Shown: positions 1 to 10,359, counted from the stretch's first letter. The stretch is DNA of 64,000 nt from Mesorhizobium denitrificans (GCF_003403035.1 NZ_QURN01000011.1:62001-126000); one strand, 5' to 3'. A program made the numbers and translations. The notes: generated from the sequence alone by a model not told the origin.

Positions 1-847
1 TCTGGATGTTGAGTTCCGGAGTGCGGAAGGTCGAGAGCGGGCGGAAAATCTCGCCGGAAATCGCGGGGTCGTATGGCGTCTGCGTGGTCTGCAACTGGTC
101 GGGATCGACAACGATGTGATCGACCAGAACGCCGGGCACGCGCACATCATGCGGCTTGAGCGTGCCGTTTTCGACGACGCGCTTGACCTGAGCGATGACG
201 ACACCGCCATTGTTGCGCGCAGCAAGCGCCTGTTCCAGTGCGCCGAGATAAGCGCCTTCGTGCTCGTAAGTAAGGTTGCCGCGCTCATCCGCAGTGGTGG
301 CGCGGATGATCGAGACATGCGGCGCAATGGCCGGGAAGTAGAGCCATTCCTCGCCGTCGAACTGCTCTATGCGCACGACCGGATCGCTCGCAGCGTCGTT
401 CATGGCGCAACCTTGATGGCGCGGGTCGACAAAGGTATCGAGGCCGACCTTGGTCAACACGCCGGGACGCTTGGCGGCGGCTTCGCGGTGCATATCGAAC
501 AAAATGCCGGAGGGGATGTTGTAGGCGGCAACCTCATTGCTTCCGATCATCTGCCAGATGAGCGGCGGCTCGGCGGAAGAAGGGCCGGACGGATATGAGC
601 CGCACAGCGTCTTTTTCAGGAGGCCCGGCTTGGCGAGATGATCGATGCCCTTGATGCCCGACATGTCGCCCGCCGCGATGGGGTGCAGTGTGGTGATGTC
701 GCGCGGATGGCCTTCGGCCTCAAAGCGCTTACCGATGGCGGCCAGCATCGCATCCGGGCAGCCAAGGCCGCTGGATGACGAAACGGAGACAATCGCGCCA
801 TCCGCTATGAGCTTTGCAGCTTTTTCGAAAGTGGTCTGCTTGCTCAC
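1..847 (-). CDS. CoA transferase (acetate/3-ketoacid type), C-terminus outside window
   Basis: The reading frame is open from a GTG at 847 to the left window edge, giving 282 visible codons. The protein starts MSKQTTFEKAAKLIADGAIV and has the early Ser/Gly-rich stretch SSSGLGCPDAML typical of the first domain of family I CoA transferases (acetate/propionate/3-ketoacid type). The catalytic Glu of this family lies in the C-terminal half, which is not in the window. The gene begins 2 nt after the Gfo/Idh stop, so it is the third gene of a LacI-headed operon. That suggests it activates or transfers an acid made by the same sugar pathway. The substrate cannot be read from sequence. Confidence 0.8.
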   Translation of the reverse strand, partial: MSKQTTFEKAAKLIADGAIVSVSSSSGLGCPDAMLAAIGKRFEAEGHPRDITTLHPIAAGDMSGIKGIDHLAKPGLLKKTLCGSYPSGPSSAEPPLIWQMIGSNEVAAYNIPSGILFDMHREAAAKRPGVLTKVGLDTFVDPRHQGCAMNDAASDPVVRIEQFDGEEWLYFPAIAPHVSIIRATTADERGNLTYEHEGAYLGALEQALAARNNGGVVIAQVKRVVENGTLKPHDVRVPGVLVDHIVVDPDQLQTTQTPYDPAISGEIFRPLSTFRTPELNIQ

Positions 848-849
848 AA

Positions 850-2888
<2,039 letters not shown>

Positions 2889-2911
2889 GACGGTCAATTC
2901 CTCCCAAATCG

Positions 2912-2925
2912 TTGGAACGTTCTAA
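2912..2925. promoter_or_regulatory. Candidate LacI-family operator, proximal to lacI-like gene
   Basis: TTGGAACGTTCTAA contains a near-perfect palindrome with the central CG step typical of LacI-family operators. It lies about 24 bp upstream of the regulator's start, where binding would repress its own operon. It shares TTGGAACGTTC with the site at 3019. Confidence 0.7.
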
Positions 2926-3018
2926 ATTCGCGTTAGAGTTGAGTCAAGCGGGGTCCGAAAAATAAAGATATTGACGGGTTTTTGACGGGAAATAGGCGCT
3001 TAGTTGCTACTTGAACAA

Positions 3019-3032
3019 TTGGAACGTTCCTA
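3019..3032. promoter_or_regulatory. Candidate LacI-family operator, proximal to DUF993 gene
   Basis: TTGGAACGTTCCTA contains the perfect palindrome GGAACGTTCC at 3021-3030, 32 bp before the DUF993 start. It is 107 bp from the equivalent position of the site at 2912, about ten helical turns, a spacing that would allow a looped repressor tetramer. Confidence 0.7.
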
Positions 3033-3063
3033 TTATAGACGCCGGAGGCTACGGAGGAAAGCC

Positions 3064-4221
3064 ATGCAAATCAACCTGCCATTGCAGAACGGAAGCGTTG
3101 AAGCCTACCGGCTGGCGGGTACGCCTGTTGCGGGCTTGCCGGGCGCTGAGTTCAATCGGGTGGCCTATGCGGCGGCGCATGTTGTGGCCGATCCGTTTGG
3201 CACGAACGATCCCTGGTCGGTTGCTGCGGTCGACTGGGATCGCACCATGGCGTTCCGTCATCACTTGTGGCGGCTGGGATTTAGAATCGCGGAGGCGATG
3301 GACACGTCACAGCGCGGAATGGGCTTCGACTGGGGCAGCGCGAAGGAATTGATCCGCCGCTCGATTGCCGAAGCGCGCACGGTGCCGGGCGCAGATTTGG
3401 CGTCGGGGGCTGGTACGGATCAACTTGCGCCGGGCGATGCTCGCTCGCTGGACGACGTGATCCGAGCCTATGAGGAGCAGTTTGAGTTTATCGAGGGGCA
3501 AGGCGGCAAGACGATCATGATGGCAAGCCGTGCGCTTGCCGCCGTGGCGCGCGGGCCGGACGATTACGCCTCGGTGTATGATCGGATTTTGTCCCAGGCG
3601 TCGAACAAGGTGGTTCTGCACTGGCTCGGCGACATGTTCGATCCTGCGCTGAAAGGTTATTGGGGCAGCGGCTATTTCGGACCGGCGCTGGATACAGTGG
3701 TGGCCATCATCGAGCGGCATAAGGACAAGGTCGAAGGCATCAAGATTTCGCTTCTCGAGACGGAGAAGGAAGTGGCGTTGCGCGACCGTCTGCCGGACGG
3801 CGTGATGATGTTTACTGGCGACGATTTCAACTATGCGGAATTGATTGCCGGGGATGGTCAGCGGCACTCGCACGCGCTGCTTGGAATATTTGACGCGATT
3901 GCACCCGTCGCCAATGCCGCACTGGCGAAACTCGCACAGGGTGATGAAGCCGGGTTCCACGCGCTGCTCGGCCCGACCGTGCCGCTGTCGCGGAAGATAT
4001 TCGAGGCGCCGACGCAGTATTACAAGGCGGGCGTGGTGTTTCTTGCATGGCTCAACGGCCATCAGGACCATTTCCAGATGGTGGGCGGTATGCAGTCCGC
4101 GCGGCCGATTGCGCATTATGCCGAGATTTTCAGGTTGGCCGATGTGGCAGGATTGCTGGCTGATCCTGACAAAGCCGTGCAGCGGATGAAAGCGCTGTGC
4201 GCCGCGGCGGGTGTGGCTTGA
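3064..4221 (+). CDS. DUF993 family protein (dihydrodipicolinate synthase/aldolase-like)
   Basis: A 385-residue protein starting MQINLPLQNGSVEAYRL. I chose the ATG at 3064 because GGAGG lies about 8 nt upstream; the open frame begins further upstream at 3004 but that part overlaps the operator and has a non-protein-like Arg-rich composition. The body (for example GQGGKTIMMASRALA and EGIKISLLETEKEVALRD) matches the DUF993 group of class I aldolase-like TIM barrels, where the Lys of KISLL is a plausible Schiff-base residue. No reaction is established for the family to my knowledge. Divergent placement from the LacI/oxidoreductase/CoA transferase genes suggests a retro-aldol or dehydratase step in that catabolic route. 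Confidence 0.75.
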   Translation: MQINLPLQNGSVEAYRLAGTPVAGLPGAEFNRVAYAAAHVVADPFGTNDPWSVAAVDWDRTMAFRHHLWRLGFRIAEAMDTSQRGMGFDWGSAKELIRRSIAEARTVPGADLASGAGTDQLAPGDARSLDDVIRAYEEQFEFIEGQGGKTIMMASRALAAVARGPDDYASVYDRILSQASNKVVLHWLGDMFDPALKGYWGSGYFGPALDTVVAIIERHKDKVEGIKISLLETEKEVALRDRLPDGVMMFTGDDFNYAELIAGDGQRHSHALLGIFDAIAPVANAALAKLAQGDEAGFHALLGPTVPLSRKIFEAPTQYYKAGVVFLAWLNGHQDHFQMVGGMQSARPIAHYAEIFRLADVAGLLADPDKAVQRMKALCAAAGVA

Positions 4222-4257
4222 GAAGGTTCCGATTTCGCAGAAATGTTGATGCAACTC

Positions 4258-4290
4258 GCCTCTCTCCGTAAACGGGGAGAAGGGAGAAGT
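4258..4290. repeat. Short RIME-like palindrome fragment
   Basis: CTCTCCGTAAACGGGGAGAA forms a small hairpin in the 93-bp gap between convergent genes. The same core appears in the longer intergenic palindromes at 44805-44866, so it looks like a decayed copy of the same family. It could also act as a transcript end. Confidence 0.4.
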
Positions 4291-4314
4291 GGCGACGTCT
4301 CGCAATTTCTGGAG

Positions 4315-4836
4315 CTAAGGCGCGTAGGGCTGTTCTTCAACCAATGGCAGGCCGGCTTTTTCCCAGCCATCCGAGCCCAGGGGATACCAGAGCACAGAGG
4401 TGTATCCCCATGCGACGGCGCGCTTCGCGGCGTTCCACGACATCCAGCAATTGGTCATGCAGTAAAACAGAATCGGATGCGATTTGTCCGTGCCAATCTG
4501 TGCGTCGATACCCTTTCGGAAATACGCTTCTGTCTCGGCGTTGATTTCACCATAGCCGACATTTGCAAGCCAGATGCTGCCGGGGATACCGGAGCGCGGT
4601 TTGTCGCGCCAGATGGTACCCTGCGGTAGATTGGCGGGCTTGGGCGTGCGGGGCATGACGTCAAAGAAAACAGCGGCCTTTTCGCGCCATAGTTTTTCAG
4701 CTTCGGCGGTGGTGACGACCCGCGCGCCTTTAAGCGTTGCAGGAACCGGCGCGCGGTATTCGTCCATGCGGTAGTCGGAAGGCTCCGCGGCGGTTTCGGC
4801 GTGGAGTGGGGTTGGGACCAGAAGCGCGAGCAGCAT
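4315..4836 (-). CDS. PQQ-dependent catabolism-associated CXXCW motif protein
   Basis: A 173-residue exported protein. The rhodanese-like domain ends with the hallmark FYCMTNCWMSW around residues 130-140, the CXXCW motif that names this family, which accompanies PQQ-dependent alcohol oxidation genes. I use the ATG at 4836. The frame is open upstream to 5073, but that stretch is a RIME-like repeat, not protein. The resulting signal sequence (MLLALLVPTPLHA) is short. It is the last gene of the xoxF-xoxG-xoxJ series, separated from xoxJ by the repeat. The role is unproven; the two Cys may serve in redox or maturation of the quinoprotein system. Confidence 0.8.
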   Translation of the reverse strand: MLLALLVPTPLHAETAAEPSDYRMDEYRAPVPATLKGARVVTTAEAEKLWREKAAVFFDVMPRTPKPANLPQGTIWRDKPRSGIPGSIWLANVGYGEINAETEAYFRKGIDAQIGTDKSHPILFYCMTNCWMSWNAAKRAVAWGYTSVLWYPLGSDGWEKAGLPLVEEQPYAP

Positions 4837-4866
4837 GAAAATTCTACAAAGTAAGCGCGCTGCTGA

Positions 4867-5019
4867 CCCCTCATCCGCCTGTCGGCACCTTCTCCCGCAA
4901 GGTGAGAAGGTGGATCGTTGAGACGTCGAATTAAATCGCAGACGCTGCAGAATTTGCGATGCGTTGACACTGCTGCCTTCTCTCCTTGCGGGAGAAGGTG
5001 CTGGCAGGCGGATGAGGGG
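4867..5019. repeat. RIME-like intergenic element: two 44-nt inverted arms
   Basis: Arms at 4867-4910 and 4976-5019 are inverted copies of one another with few mismatches; each begins or ends with CCCCTCATCCGCCTG-type sequence and contains its own palindrome (CCTTCTCCCGCAAGG). The 65-bp centre is unrelated to the arms. The arrangement and the CCCCTCATCCG...GAGAAGG consensus match Rhizobium-specific intergenic mosaic elements (RIMEs). It lies between xoxJ and the CXXCW gene and would be transcribed with them. Confidence 0.75.
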
Positions 5020-5044
5020 CATCTTCCCCATGACAGCGCCCGCG

Positions 5045-5896
5045 CTATTCCGTGATGGGCCGGTTCTGCTCATCGATAAGCGGCACGCCGTAATCGAGAA
5101 GGATCTTGTTTATCGCTGGCTGGTTTTCACGGATCACCGTGTTCAGCGTGCGCTTCCATTCCTGATCGGAAGGGCGAACGCCCATGGTGATGCGATAGAT
5201 CATGCGTGAGCCGGTTGTCTCTTTGGTAAGCGGAACAATAGCGAGGTCGGCCTTCATCTGCTTGGCGAAATAGCCGCCCATCGGGCCCCATACAACCGCG
5301 GCGTCGATCTCGCCGGATTCGATGTCCTTGATCATGAGTTCGGCAGGCGAATGGGTGAAGCGCGTGTCGCGCATCAAGTCATAGATCTTTGCCTTCTTCA
5401 TGAGGTTCGCCTTGGCCATGTTCGAGGCGGGCGGCGTGCTTTGCACTACCCCGACGCGCTTGTCCGCGAGCTTGGGGTCTTCGATGGTTTCGACGCCTTC
5501 CAGCGGACCTCCCTTCTTATACATCAGGACGTAAGGCGCACGCAGATAGGCATTGGTGTTCTGCACCAGCTCGTCACCCTGCGCGTAACCCATGATGATA
5601 TCGCAGCGATTGGCGCGCAGCGTATTGCGCACGAAGCCCATGACCATCGGGAACCATGTGTAGCTGATCGACTTGCGGCCGGTCTTTTCGGCCACGAGTT
5701 GGGCAAGCTTGTTTTCGTAACCTTCGCCCTTTTCGTCGGTGAAGGGCAGATTTGCCGGGTCCGCGCATACGCGCAGCACATCGGGATCCACCAGTTCGCC
5801 CGCCGCGCCAAGGCCGGCGGTTTGTGCGTAGACAGACCCAGGCAGGATCGCCAAGGCCAGTGTCAGGCTGATTATCTGCTTGCGCATGGTGCGCAT
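5045..5896 (-). CDS. xoxJ: XoxJ-like quinoprotein dehydrogenase-associated periplasmic binding protein
   Basis: A 283-residue protein with signal peptide (IISLTLALAILPGSVYA) and a solute-binding-protein fold opening with LRVCADPANLPFTDEKGEGYE, characteristic of the MxaJ/XoxJ family. I start at ATG 5896, directly after the xoxG stop; a second ATG at 5887 is possible. The upstream open frame to 6052 is the shadow of xoxG. XoxJ proteins are thought to assist activation or maturation of XoxF in the periplasm. Gene order xoxF-xoxG-xoxJ is the standard one, which supports the call. Confidence 0.9.
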   Translation of the reverse strand: MRTMRKQIISLTLALAILPGSVYAQTAGLGAAGELVDPDVLRVCADPANLPFTDEKGEGYENKLAQLVAEKTGRKSISYTWFPMVMGFVRNTLRANRCDIIMGYAQGDELVQNTNAYLRAPYVLMYKKGGPLEGVETIEDPKLADKRVGVVQSTPPASNMAKANLMKKAKIYDLMRDTRFTHSPAELMIKDIESGEIDAAVVWGPMGGYFAKQMKADLAIVPLTKETTGSRMIYRITMGVRPSDQEWKRTLNTVIRENQPAINKILLDYGVPLIDEQNRPITE

Positions 5897-5897
5897 A

Positions 5898-6425
5898 TCA
5901 TCCGCCCATGCAGGATTTTTCCTGCTCTTTTGCGGCCTGCGACTTGTCTTCCTTCTTCGGCGGACGACCGCGTGGGGCAGCACCCACGGCGCGCGCGCGA
6001 AGATAAATATAGAGATCGTCCATGTAGCAATAGACGTTCTTGTTGTCGCCAAAGGCGGGCATCACGTTTTCCTTGCCGCCGCCGACATTCTTGCGACCTT
6101 CGGCAACGATGGACAGGAACGTGCCGTAGTCCATGGTCTTGAGTGAATCGACAAGTGCGGGAGCGTAGCTGGAGCCTACGCCATCGGGGCCGTGACAAAC
6201 GTGGCAATCGGAATGGTAGCGGCGATAGCCGCTGAACGTGTACCAGTCGACCGTGCCGTCAGGCTGGATATTGAAAGTAGGGTTGCCGTCCGCGTCGTAA
6301 TATTTGCCGTCTTCATCACGAACGGCCTTCGCTTTCTCGATGCTGTCCTGCGCAAAAGTGATCTGCGTGGGAGCAAAGACTGCGCCGGACAATGTGAGCA
6401 GGAGAAGCGCTTTACCGAATTTCAT
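5898..6425 (-). CDS. xoxG: Cytochrome c XoxG, electron acceptor of methanol dehydrogenase
   Basis: A 175-residue secreted cytochrome c with signal peptide ending ITFAQ near residue 26. The heme site is CHVCH around residues 74-78, and NVMPAFGDN supplies the axial Met. The C-terminus is Lys-rich (PPKKEDKSQAAKEQEKS), which could serve docking. XoxG takes electrons from the reduced PQQ of XoxF. It sits 158 bp downstream of xoxF, with two strong hairpins in between, and one base before the xoxJ start. Confidence 0.93.
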   Translation of the reverse strand: MKFGKALLLLTLSGAVFAPTQITFAQDSIEKAKAVRDEDGKYYDADGNPTFNIQPDGTVDWYTFSGYRRYHSDCHVCHGPDGVGSSYAPALVDSLKTMDYGTFLSIVAEGRKNVGGGKENVMPAFGDNKNVYCYMDDLYIYLRARAVGAAPRGRPPKKEDKSQAAKEQEKSCMGG

Positions 6426-6511
6426 ATGTTCCTCGTTTCTTACGCCACGGACAAAGCTCGTCTGTCGTGATGCGGCGATGACAGGTGCATTGTGGGTGTG
6501 TGGCGAAAATC

Positions 6512-6540
6512 GAGAGCCCGATCAGAGGGTACGGGCTCTC
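6512..6540 (-). terminator. Hairpin 1 downstream of xoxF (attenuator or terminator)
   Basis: GAGAGCCCG at 6512-6520 pairs perfectly with CGGGCTCTC at 6532-6540, with an 11-nt loop. No clear T-run follows on the minus strand. It lies in the xoxF-xoxG gap, so it may reduce readthrough into xoxG or protect the xoxF transcript 3' end. Confidence 0.55.
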
Positions 6541-6544
6541 GCAT

Positions 6545-6574
6545 CTCCAGCCGCACCCGTGGGCGCGGCTGGAG
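6545..6574 (-). terminator. Hairpin 2 downstream of xoxF (attenuator or terminator)
   Basis: CTCCAGCCGC at 6545-6554 pairs perfectly with GCGGCTGGAG at 6565-6574, loop 10 nt, starting 9 nt after the xoxF stop codon. With the adjacent hairpin it forms a double stem-loop between xoxF and xoxG. Confidence 0.6.
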
Positions 6575-6583
6575 CACGTGGAC

Positions 6584-8487
6584 TCAGTCTGGGAGGCCGA
6601 AGACGGTAAGCTGGCCACCGAGCGCGGTGTACTGCGCAAGACCGGCATAACCGCCGACCGCACCTAGACCTGCGGTCGAAACTGACGCTTCTGCATTGGC
6701 GTCTGGCGCCTTGTCACCGGCAACAGCAGTCTGCCATGCGGCAGCGTTTTCCGGAGCAAGCAGACCACCTGCCAGACCGATGCCGGCCCAGCCACCAACG
6801 CCTGACAGCACGCCGATATACTGCTTGCCGCCATGCTCATAGGTGTTGACGTTGCCGATAATGCCCGACGGCGTCTTGAACTTGTAGAGTTCCTTGCCGT
6901 TGTTATCGACTGCCTTGAGATAGCCTTCCAGGGTTCCGTAGAACACTATGTCGCCAGCCGTCGAGAGAGCGCCGGACCATACCGAGAATTGCTCCGGTAC
7001 TGACCAGACGATTTCACCCTTAGAAGCATCCCAGGCAATGAAATTGCCCATGCCGCCATGGCTGTTCGGTGCAGGATACATCGACACGGTTGCGCCCACA
7101 TAAGGCTGGCCGGCCGTGTAGCTTACCCGATATGGCTCATAGTCCATGCAGACGTGGTTCGTCGGAATGTAGAAGAGGCCAGTTTTCGGCGAGTAGGACG
7201 AAGGCTGTTGGTCCTTCGTGCCGAGCGCGGCGGGGCAGATGCCCGTCGTGTTCACGTCTTCACCGTTGAACTGCGTCGAGTATTTGTCGACCACTTGCGG
7301 ACGACCATACTGATCGCTGTTCTTGTCCATAACGACTTCCGTCGCCCAGTTGACTGCAGGGTCATACTTCTTGGCAACAAGCAGTTCGCCGGTATCGCGA
7401 TCAAGCGTGTAGGCAAAACCGTTACGGTCCGGGTGGACCAGAACGTTATGCTTCGCGCCGTTGACCTCCATGCCGTCGACGAGCATCATTTCGTTGACGC
7501 CATCGTAGTCCCATTCATCATGTGGGGTCATCTGGTAGACCCACTTGGCAACGCCCGTATCCACATCGCGCGCGAAAATGGTCATTGACCAACGGTTATC
7601 TCCGGGACGCTGTACCGGGTTCCAGGTTGACGGGTTACCGGAGCCGTAGAAAACAAGATTTGACTTCGGATCATAGGAATACCAGCCCCAGGTTGAGCCG
7701 CCGCCAGTTTTCCATTGCTCGCCTTCCCAGGTCGAGATGCCGGAATCCTTGCCGACAGGCTTGCCGAGCTGTGTGGTCTTTTCAGGATCGAGCAGCGTGT
7801 CTGCATCCGGTCCCATCGAGTATCCGCGCCAGACCTGCTTGCCATCCTTGAGACTGTAGGCAGCAACCCAGCCGCGAACGCCAAACTCGCCGCCGGAAAT
7901 GCGACGATGACCTTGTCCTTCACGATGATTGGCGCGTGGGTCGAGGATTCGCCCTTGCCGCCGTCTGTCTGATCGCCATTCTTGACCGACCAAACGACCT
8001 TGCCAGTCTTGGCGTCGAGCGCCGTAAGCATCGTGTCGGCCTGGTTCAGAATGATCTTGCCGTCGCCATATGCAACACCACGGTTCACCGTGTCGCAGCA
8101 CATGATTGGAATGACGTTCGGGTCCTGCTTCGGCTCATACTTCCACAGAATCTTGCCGTCATTGTTCAGATCGAGCGCGTAGACGATGTTCGGAAATGGC
8201 GTGTGCACATACATCACGTCGCCAATGACCAACGGGCCGCCTTCATGACCGCGCAGAACGCCGGTCGAGAAGGTCCATTTGACCTGCAGGTTCTTCACAT
8301 TGTCTTTATTGATCTGATCAAGCTTGGAGTAGCGAGTATTCGCGTAATCGCCCGTAGGCATGGCCCAGTTCTTGGGGTCTGCCGAAAGTTTTTCCAGTTC
8401 CTCATTTGCCCACGCTCCAACGGCCGATGCGCATACGAGCAATGCGGTGGCTGATAGGAGATGGGTGGCATTTTTAAGTACACGCAT
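6584..8487 (-). pseudogene. xoxF: xoxF, lanthanide-dependent PQQ methanol dehydrogenase, interrupted by a one-base deletion
   Basis: Two overlapping reading frames together give a full-length XoxF of about 634 residues. The first part (8487 to about 7903) has the signal peptide ending AVGAWA and the vicinal disulfide of PQQ dehydrogenases (MCCDTVNRG, codons at 8095-8100). The second part (to 6584) has WGWYSYDP and [11 protein letters not shown]. In the last motif the extra Asp (codons 7502-7510 read D-Y-D) is the lanthanide ligand that separates XoxF from calcium-type MxaF, which has Ala there. The frame breaks near 7898-7905: VIVGISGGEF is expected but one G is missing, giving VIVAFPAAS. All motifs on both sides are intact, so this is either a very recent mutation or a sequencing error. 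The C-terminus carries an Ala-rich insertion of about 25 residues before the conserved GLGAVGGY end. Confidence 0.9.
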
Positions 8488-9139
8488 TCGATATCCTCCC
8501 GAGATTCACAACGAAGAATCGATCATCGAACCCCAAGGGGTTCGCGCAAGCGATCCATGTGGTGGGAAGTATTTCCGGCAGCGTGTCACGACCTAAGCCA
8601 GGTGAGCAGAGGGCACCATTGCTGCCCACCTCACTTGGCCTACGAAAGGCTGTCGCCGCTCCCTATGACGGTGACGCCCTTGAAGCCGGAAACAGTTCAA
8701 AGGCTATGTTATTAATATGCAGGGCGCAAGCAAAAAACTTTTCGGGCGTGTTGCGTCGCATATATCTAATTTTGCATCGCAATATGAAGGTGAACCCAAC
8801 AATAGATAGCCTAGGTTCCAGCGAGTATGTACTATTAATTTGTTGTGTTCGCTGATGATAACGATGCTCCGGCGTTTATAGATATTGGCGGTAGAACAAA
8901 ATAATCTTTATTCATTGCGATTTGATTTTACGTATAATTCGATGGCCTCCGGCGGATGCTCGGGCTGCGCAGCCTGCTTGCCGCTGCTTTAGCGAGAGCA
9001 AAGATAAACTGAAATCATGGCGTGCCGATGCGGGGAAGGGCTCCAGAGGTGCGACAATGCCGTCTCCTTCTTTGGTCGAATTTGATTGTGTTGACGGTGA
9101 GCGCTGAATGTCGAAACTGAAGCCCATAGGAGAAGACTC
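8488..9139. promoter_or_regulatory. 650-bp xoxF upstream region with repeated motif
   Basis: No convincing gene is present; the middle (about 8700-8940) is much more A+T-rich than the surroundings. Direct repeats TTGCGTCGCA (8751-8760) and TTGCATCGCA (8772-8781) are 21 bp apart, and ATTGCGAT (8914-8921) matches part of their inverse. An imperfect hairpin (CCAGGTGAG 8598-8606 with CTCACTTGG 8630-8638) and the stem GAACCCC/GGGGTTC at 8530-8545 lie in the likely xoxF leader. This is the expected place for the xoxF promoter and the promoter of the divergent gene at 9140. Confidence 0.5.
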
Positions 9140-9496
9140 ATGTTTTCGAAAATGAGTGCCTCGATTGCGGTGCTTGGTGCGGCGCTGGGTTTTTGTCTCA
9201 GCCCGGTTTCCGCACACGCGGCAGCGGATTACCCGACCACCGCAGTTGCCGATTATGTCTACGCCTGCATGAAGTCGAATGGCGAGACGCGCGAGGCGCT
9301 TGAGCGGTGTTCGTGCTCAATCGACGTGGTGGCGTCCATCGTTCCCTATGACGATTATGTTGCTGCTGAGACGTTTCGGCGCATGGCGCTGACGACAGGT
9401 GAGGCCGCCGGGCTGTTCAGGGAAAGCCCGCCAGCCAAGGCTGCAGGCGCGGAATTGAAGCGCGCGCAAGCAGAAGCGGAGATTCGCTGCTTCTAG
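9140..9496 (+). CDS. Small secreted Cys-containing protein, conserved in quinoprotein loci
   Basis: A 118-residue protein with a signal peptide (residues about 1-28, ending SAHAAA) and a mature part with four Cys: YACMKSNG, ERCSCSID and the C-terminal IRCF. A GGAG Shine-Dalgarno lies about 9 nt upstream of the ATG. It is divergent from xoxF and convergent with the SoxYZ-like gene (4-nt overlap of the ends). I recognise no catalytic domain. Two possible disulfides and the location suggest a periplasmic accessory of alcohol oxidation; that is inference only. Confidence 0.7.
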   Translation: MFSKMSASIAVLGAALGFCLSPVSAHAAADYPTTAVADYVYACMKSNGETREALERCSCSIDVVASIVPYDDYVAAETFRRMALTTGEAAGLFRESPPAKAAGAELKRAQAEAEIRCF

Positions 9497-10359
9497 TTTG
9501 AAACAGGCGTGGTCAGCGGCCACTCGCTTTCGAACTGCTTGCCTTCCGTATCGCTGGCGATGACCTTGAGCGGTTCCTTGCCCTGCGCGGTAAAATCAAA
9601 ACGGAAATTCGGATCTTCGGAAATCGAGATTCCACCCTCCATCGCGAGGATCAGGCGGTCGCCCTGCGATACGCTGAGCTTGTCCACGAAATGCGCCGGG
9701 ATGAAATATTGAGTCAGCGGGTCGCGCTGCAGCCCGGAATTGTTCGGATGGCGGATCATGAGTTGCAATTCTTCAGCCTTGCTCATGTTTTCCGTACTCT
9801 CGAACTGACGAAGCTTCATTTGCCCCATCGCTGCGAGCGCTTCCTTCGAGTTTTTTGCGGCAGGCGCAGAGCAGCCACCCGATGCCTTGATAAAGGTCTG
9901 GGACATGTGGAGCTTGCCATCGGCTGTTTCGGCGATGGCGCGGATGTATGAATAGTCGTTCACACGCACGCGGGTCGAAATATGCGTGATGCCGGCGTCC
10001 TTGCCGATATCGAATTTCGCGGCAACCGGCGCGGGGTTCACGTCGATAATCATTGTGACGGTCTTGACGCCTTCGGGTGCCTTGGCTGGATCGAGAAAGA
10101 TATCCACCGGCACGATTGCAGCATCCTGCGCGCGCTTCGGCGCTTCGACACGCACCACGCCATCATCCAGAACGATAGCGCGATCTCCGAAAACATCGTC
10201 CTTAAGAGACAGCCAAACTTGCTCCGATGAGGCTGGTGTTTGCTGCGCGGATGCGTATGCCGTTAGTACGACGAGCACGCCAAGCGCGAACACCAAAAGA
10301 GTCAAATAATGGGCGACGGGCGAAACGGCTTGGCGTTTGACCTTAACTTTCGCTGGCAT
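9493..10359 (-). CDS. Quinoprotein dehydrogenase-associated SoxYZ-like carrier protein
   Basis: A 288-residue protein starting MPAKVKVKRQAV at 10359 with GGAGG upstream; earlier in-frame starts give no signal peptide. A hydrophobic segment at residues about 17-37 exports or anchors it. The N-terminal SoxY-like part contains SGGCSAPA, comparable to the GGC sulfur-binding tail motif of SoxY, and the C-terminal part is SoxZ-like (PAHFVDKLSVSQGDRLILAMEGGISISEDP). Such SoxYZ fusions occur next to PQQ dehydrogenases, not sulfur oxidation genes, and are proposed to act in a relay with the zinc hydrolase encoded just upstream. It is the last gene of a six-gene minus-strand operon. Confidence 0.85.
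   Translation of the reverse strand: MPAKVKVKRQAVSPVAHYLTLLVFALGVLVVLTAYASAQQTPASSEQVWLSLKDDVFGDRAIVLDDGVVRVEAPKRAQDAAIVPVDIFLDPAKAPEGVKTVTMIIDVNPAPVAAKFDIGKDAGITHISTRVRVNDYSYIRAIAETADGKLHMSQTFIKASGGCSAPAAKNSKEALAAMGQMKLRQFESTENMSKAEELQLMIRHPNNSGLQRDPLTQYFIPAHFVDKLSVSQGDRLILAMEGGISISEDPNFRFDFTAQGKEPLKVIASDTEGKQFESEWPLTTPVSN

Noticed and set aside
3307-4305. 332-codon minus-strand open frame
   Set aside because: Antisense to the DUF993 gene, His/Arg-rich composition without family features.
4837-5073. N-terminal extension of the CXXCW protein
   Set aside because: Translates a RIME-like repeat and the end of xoxJ; the signal sequence begins at 4836.
7058-7588. 176-codon plus-strand open frame
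   Set aside because: Shadow of xoxF, whose motifs are clear on the other strand.
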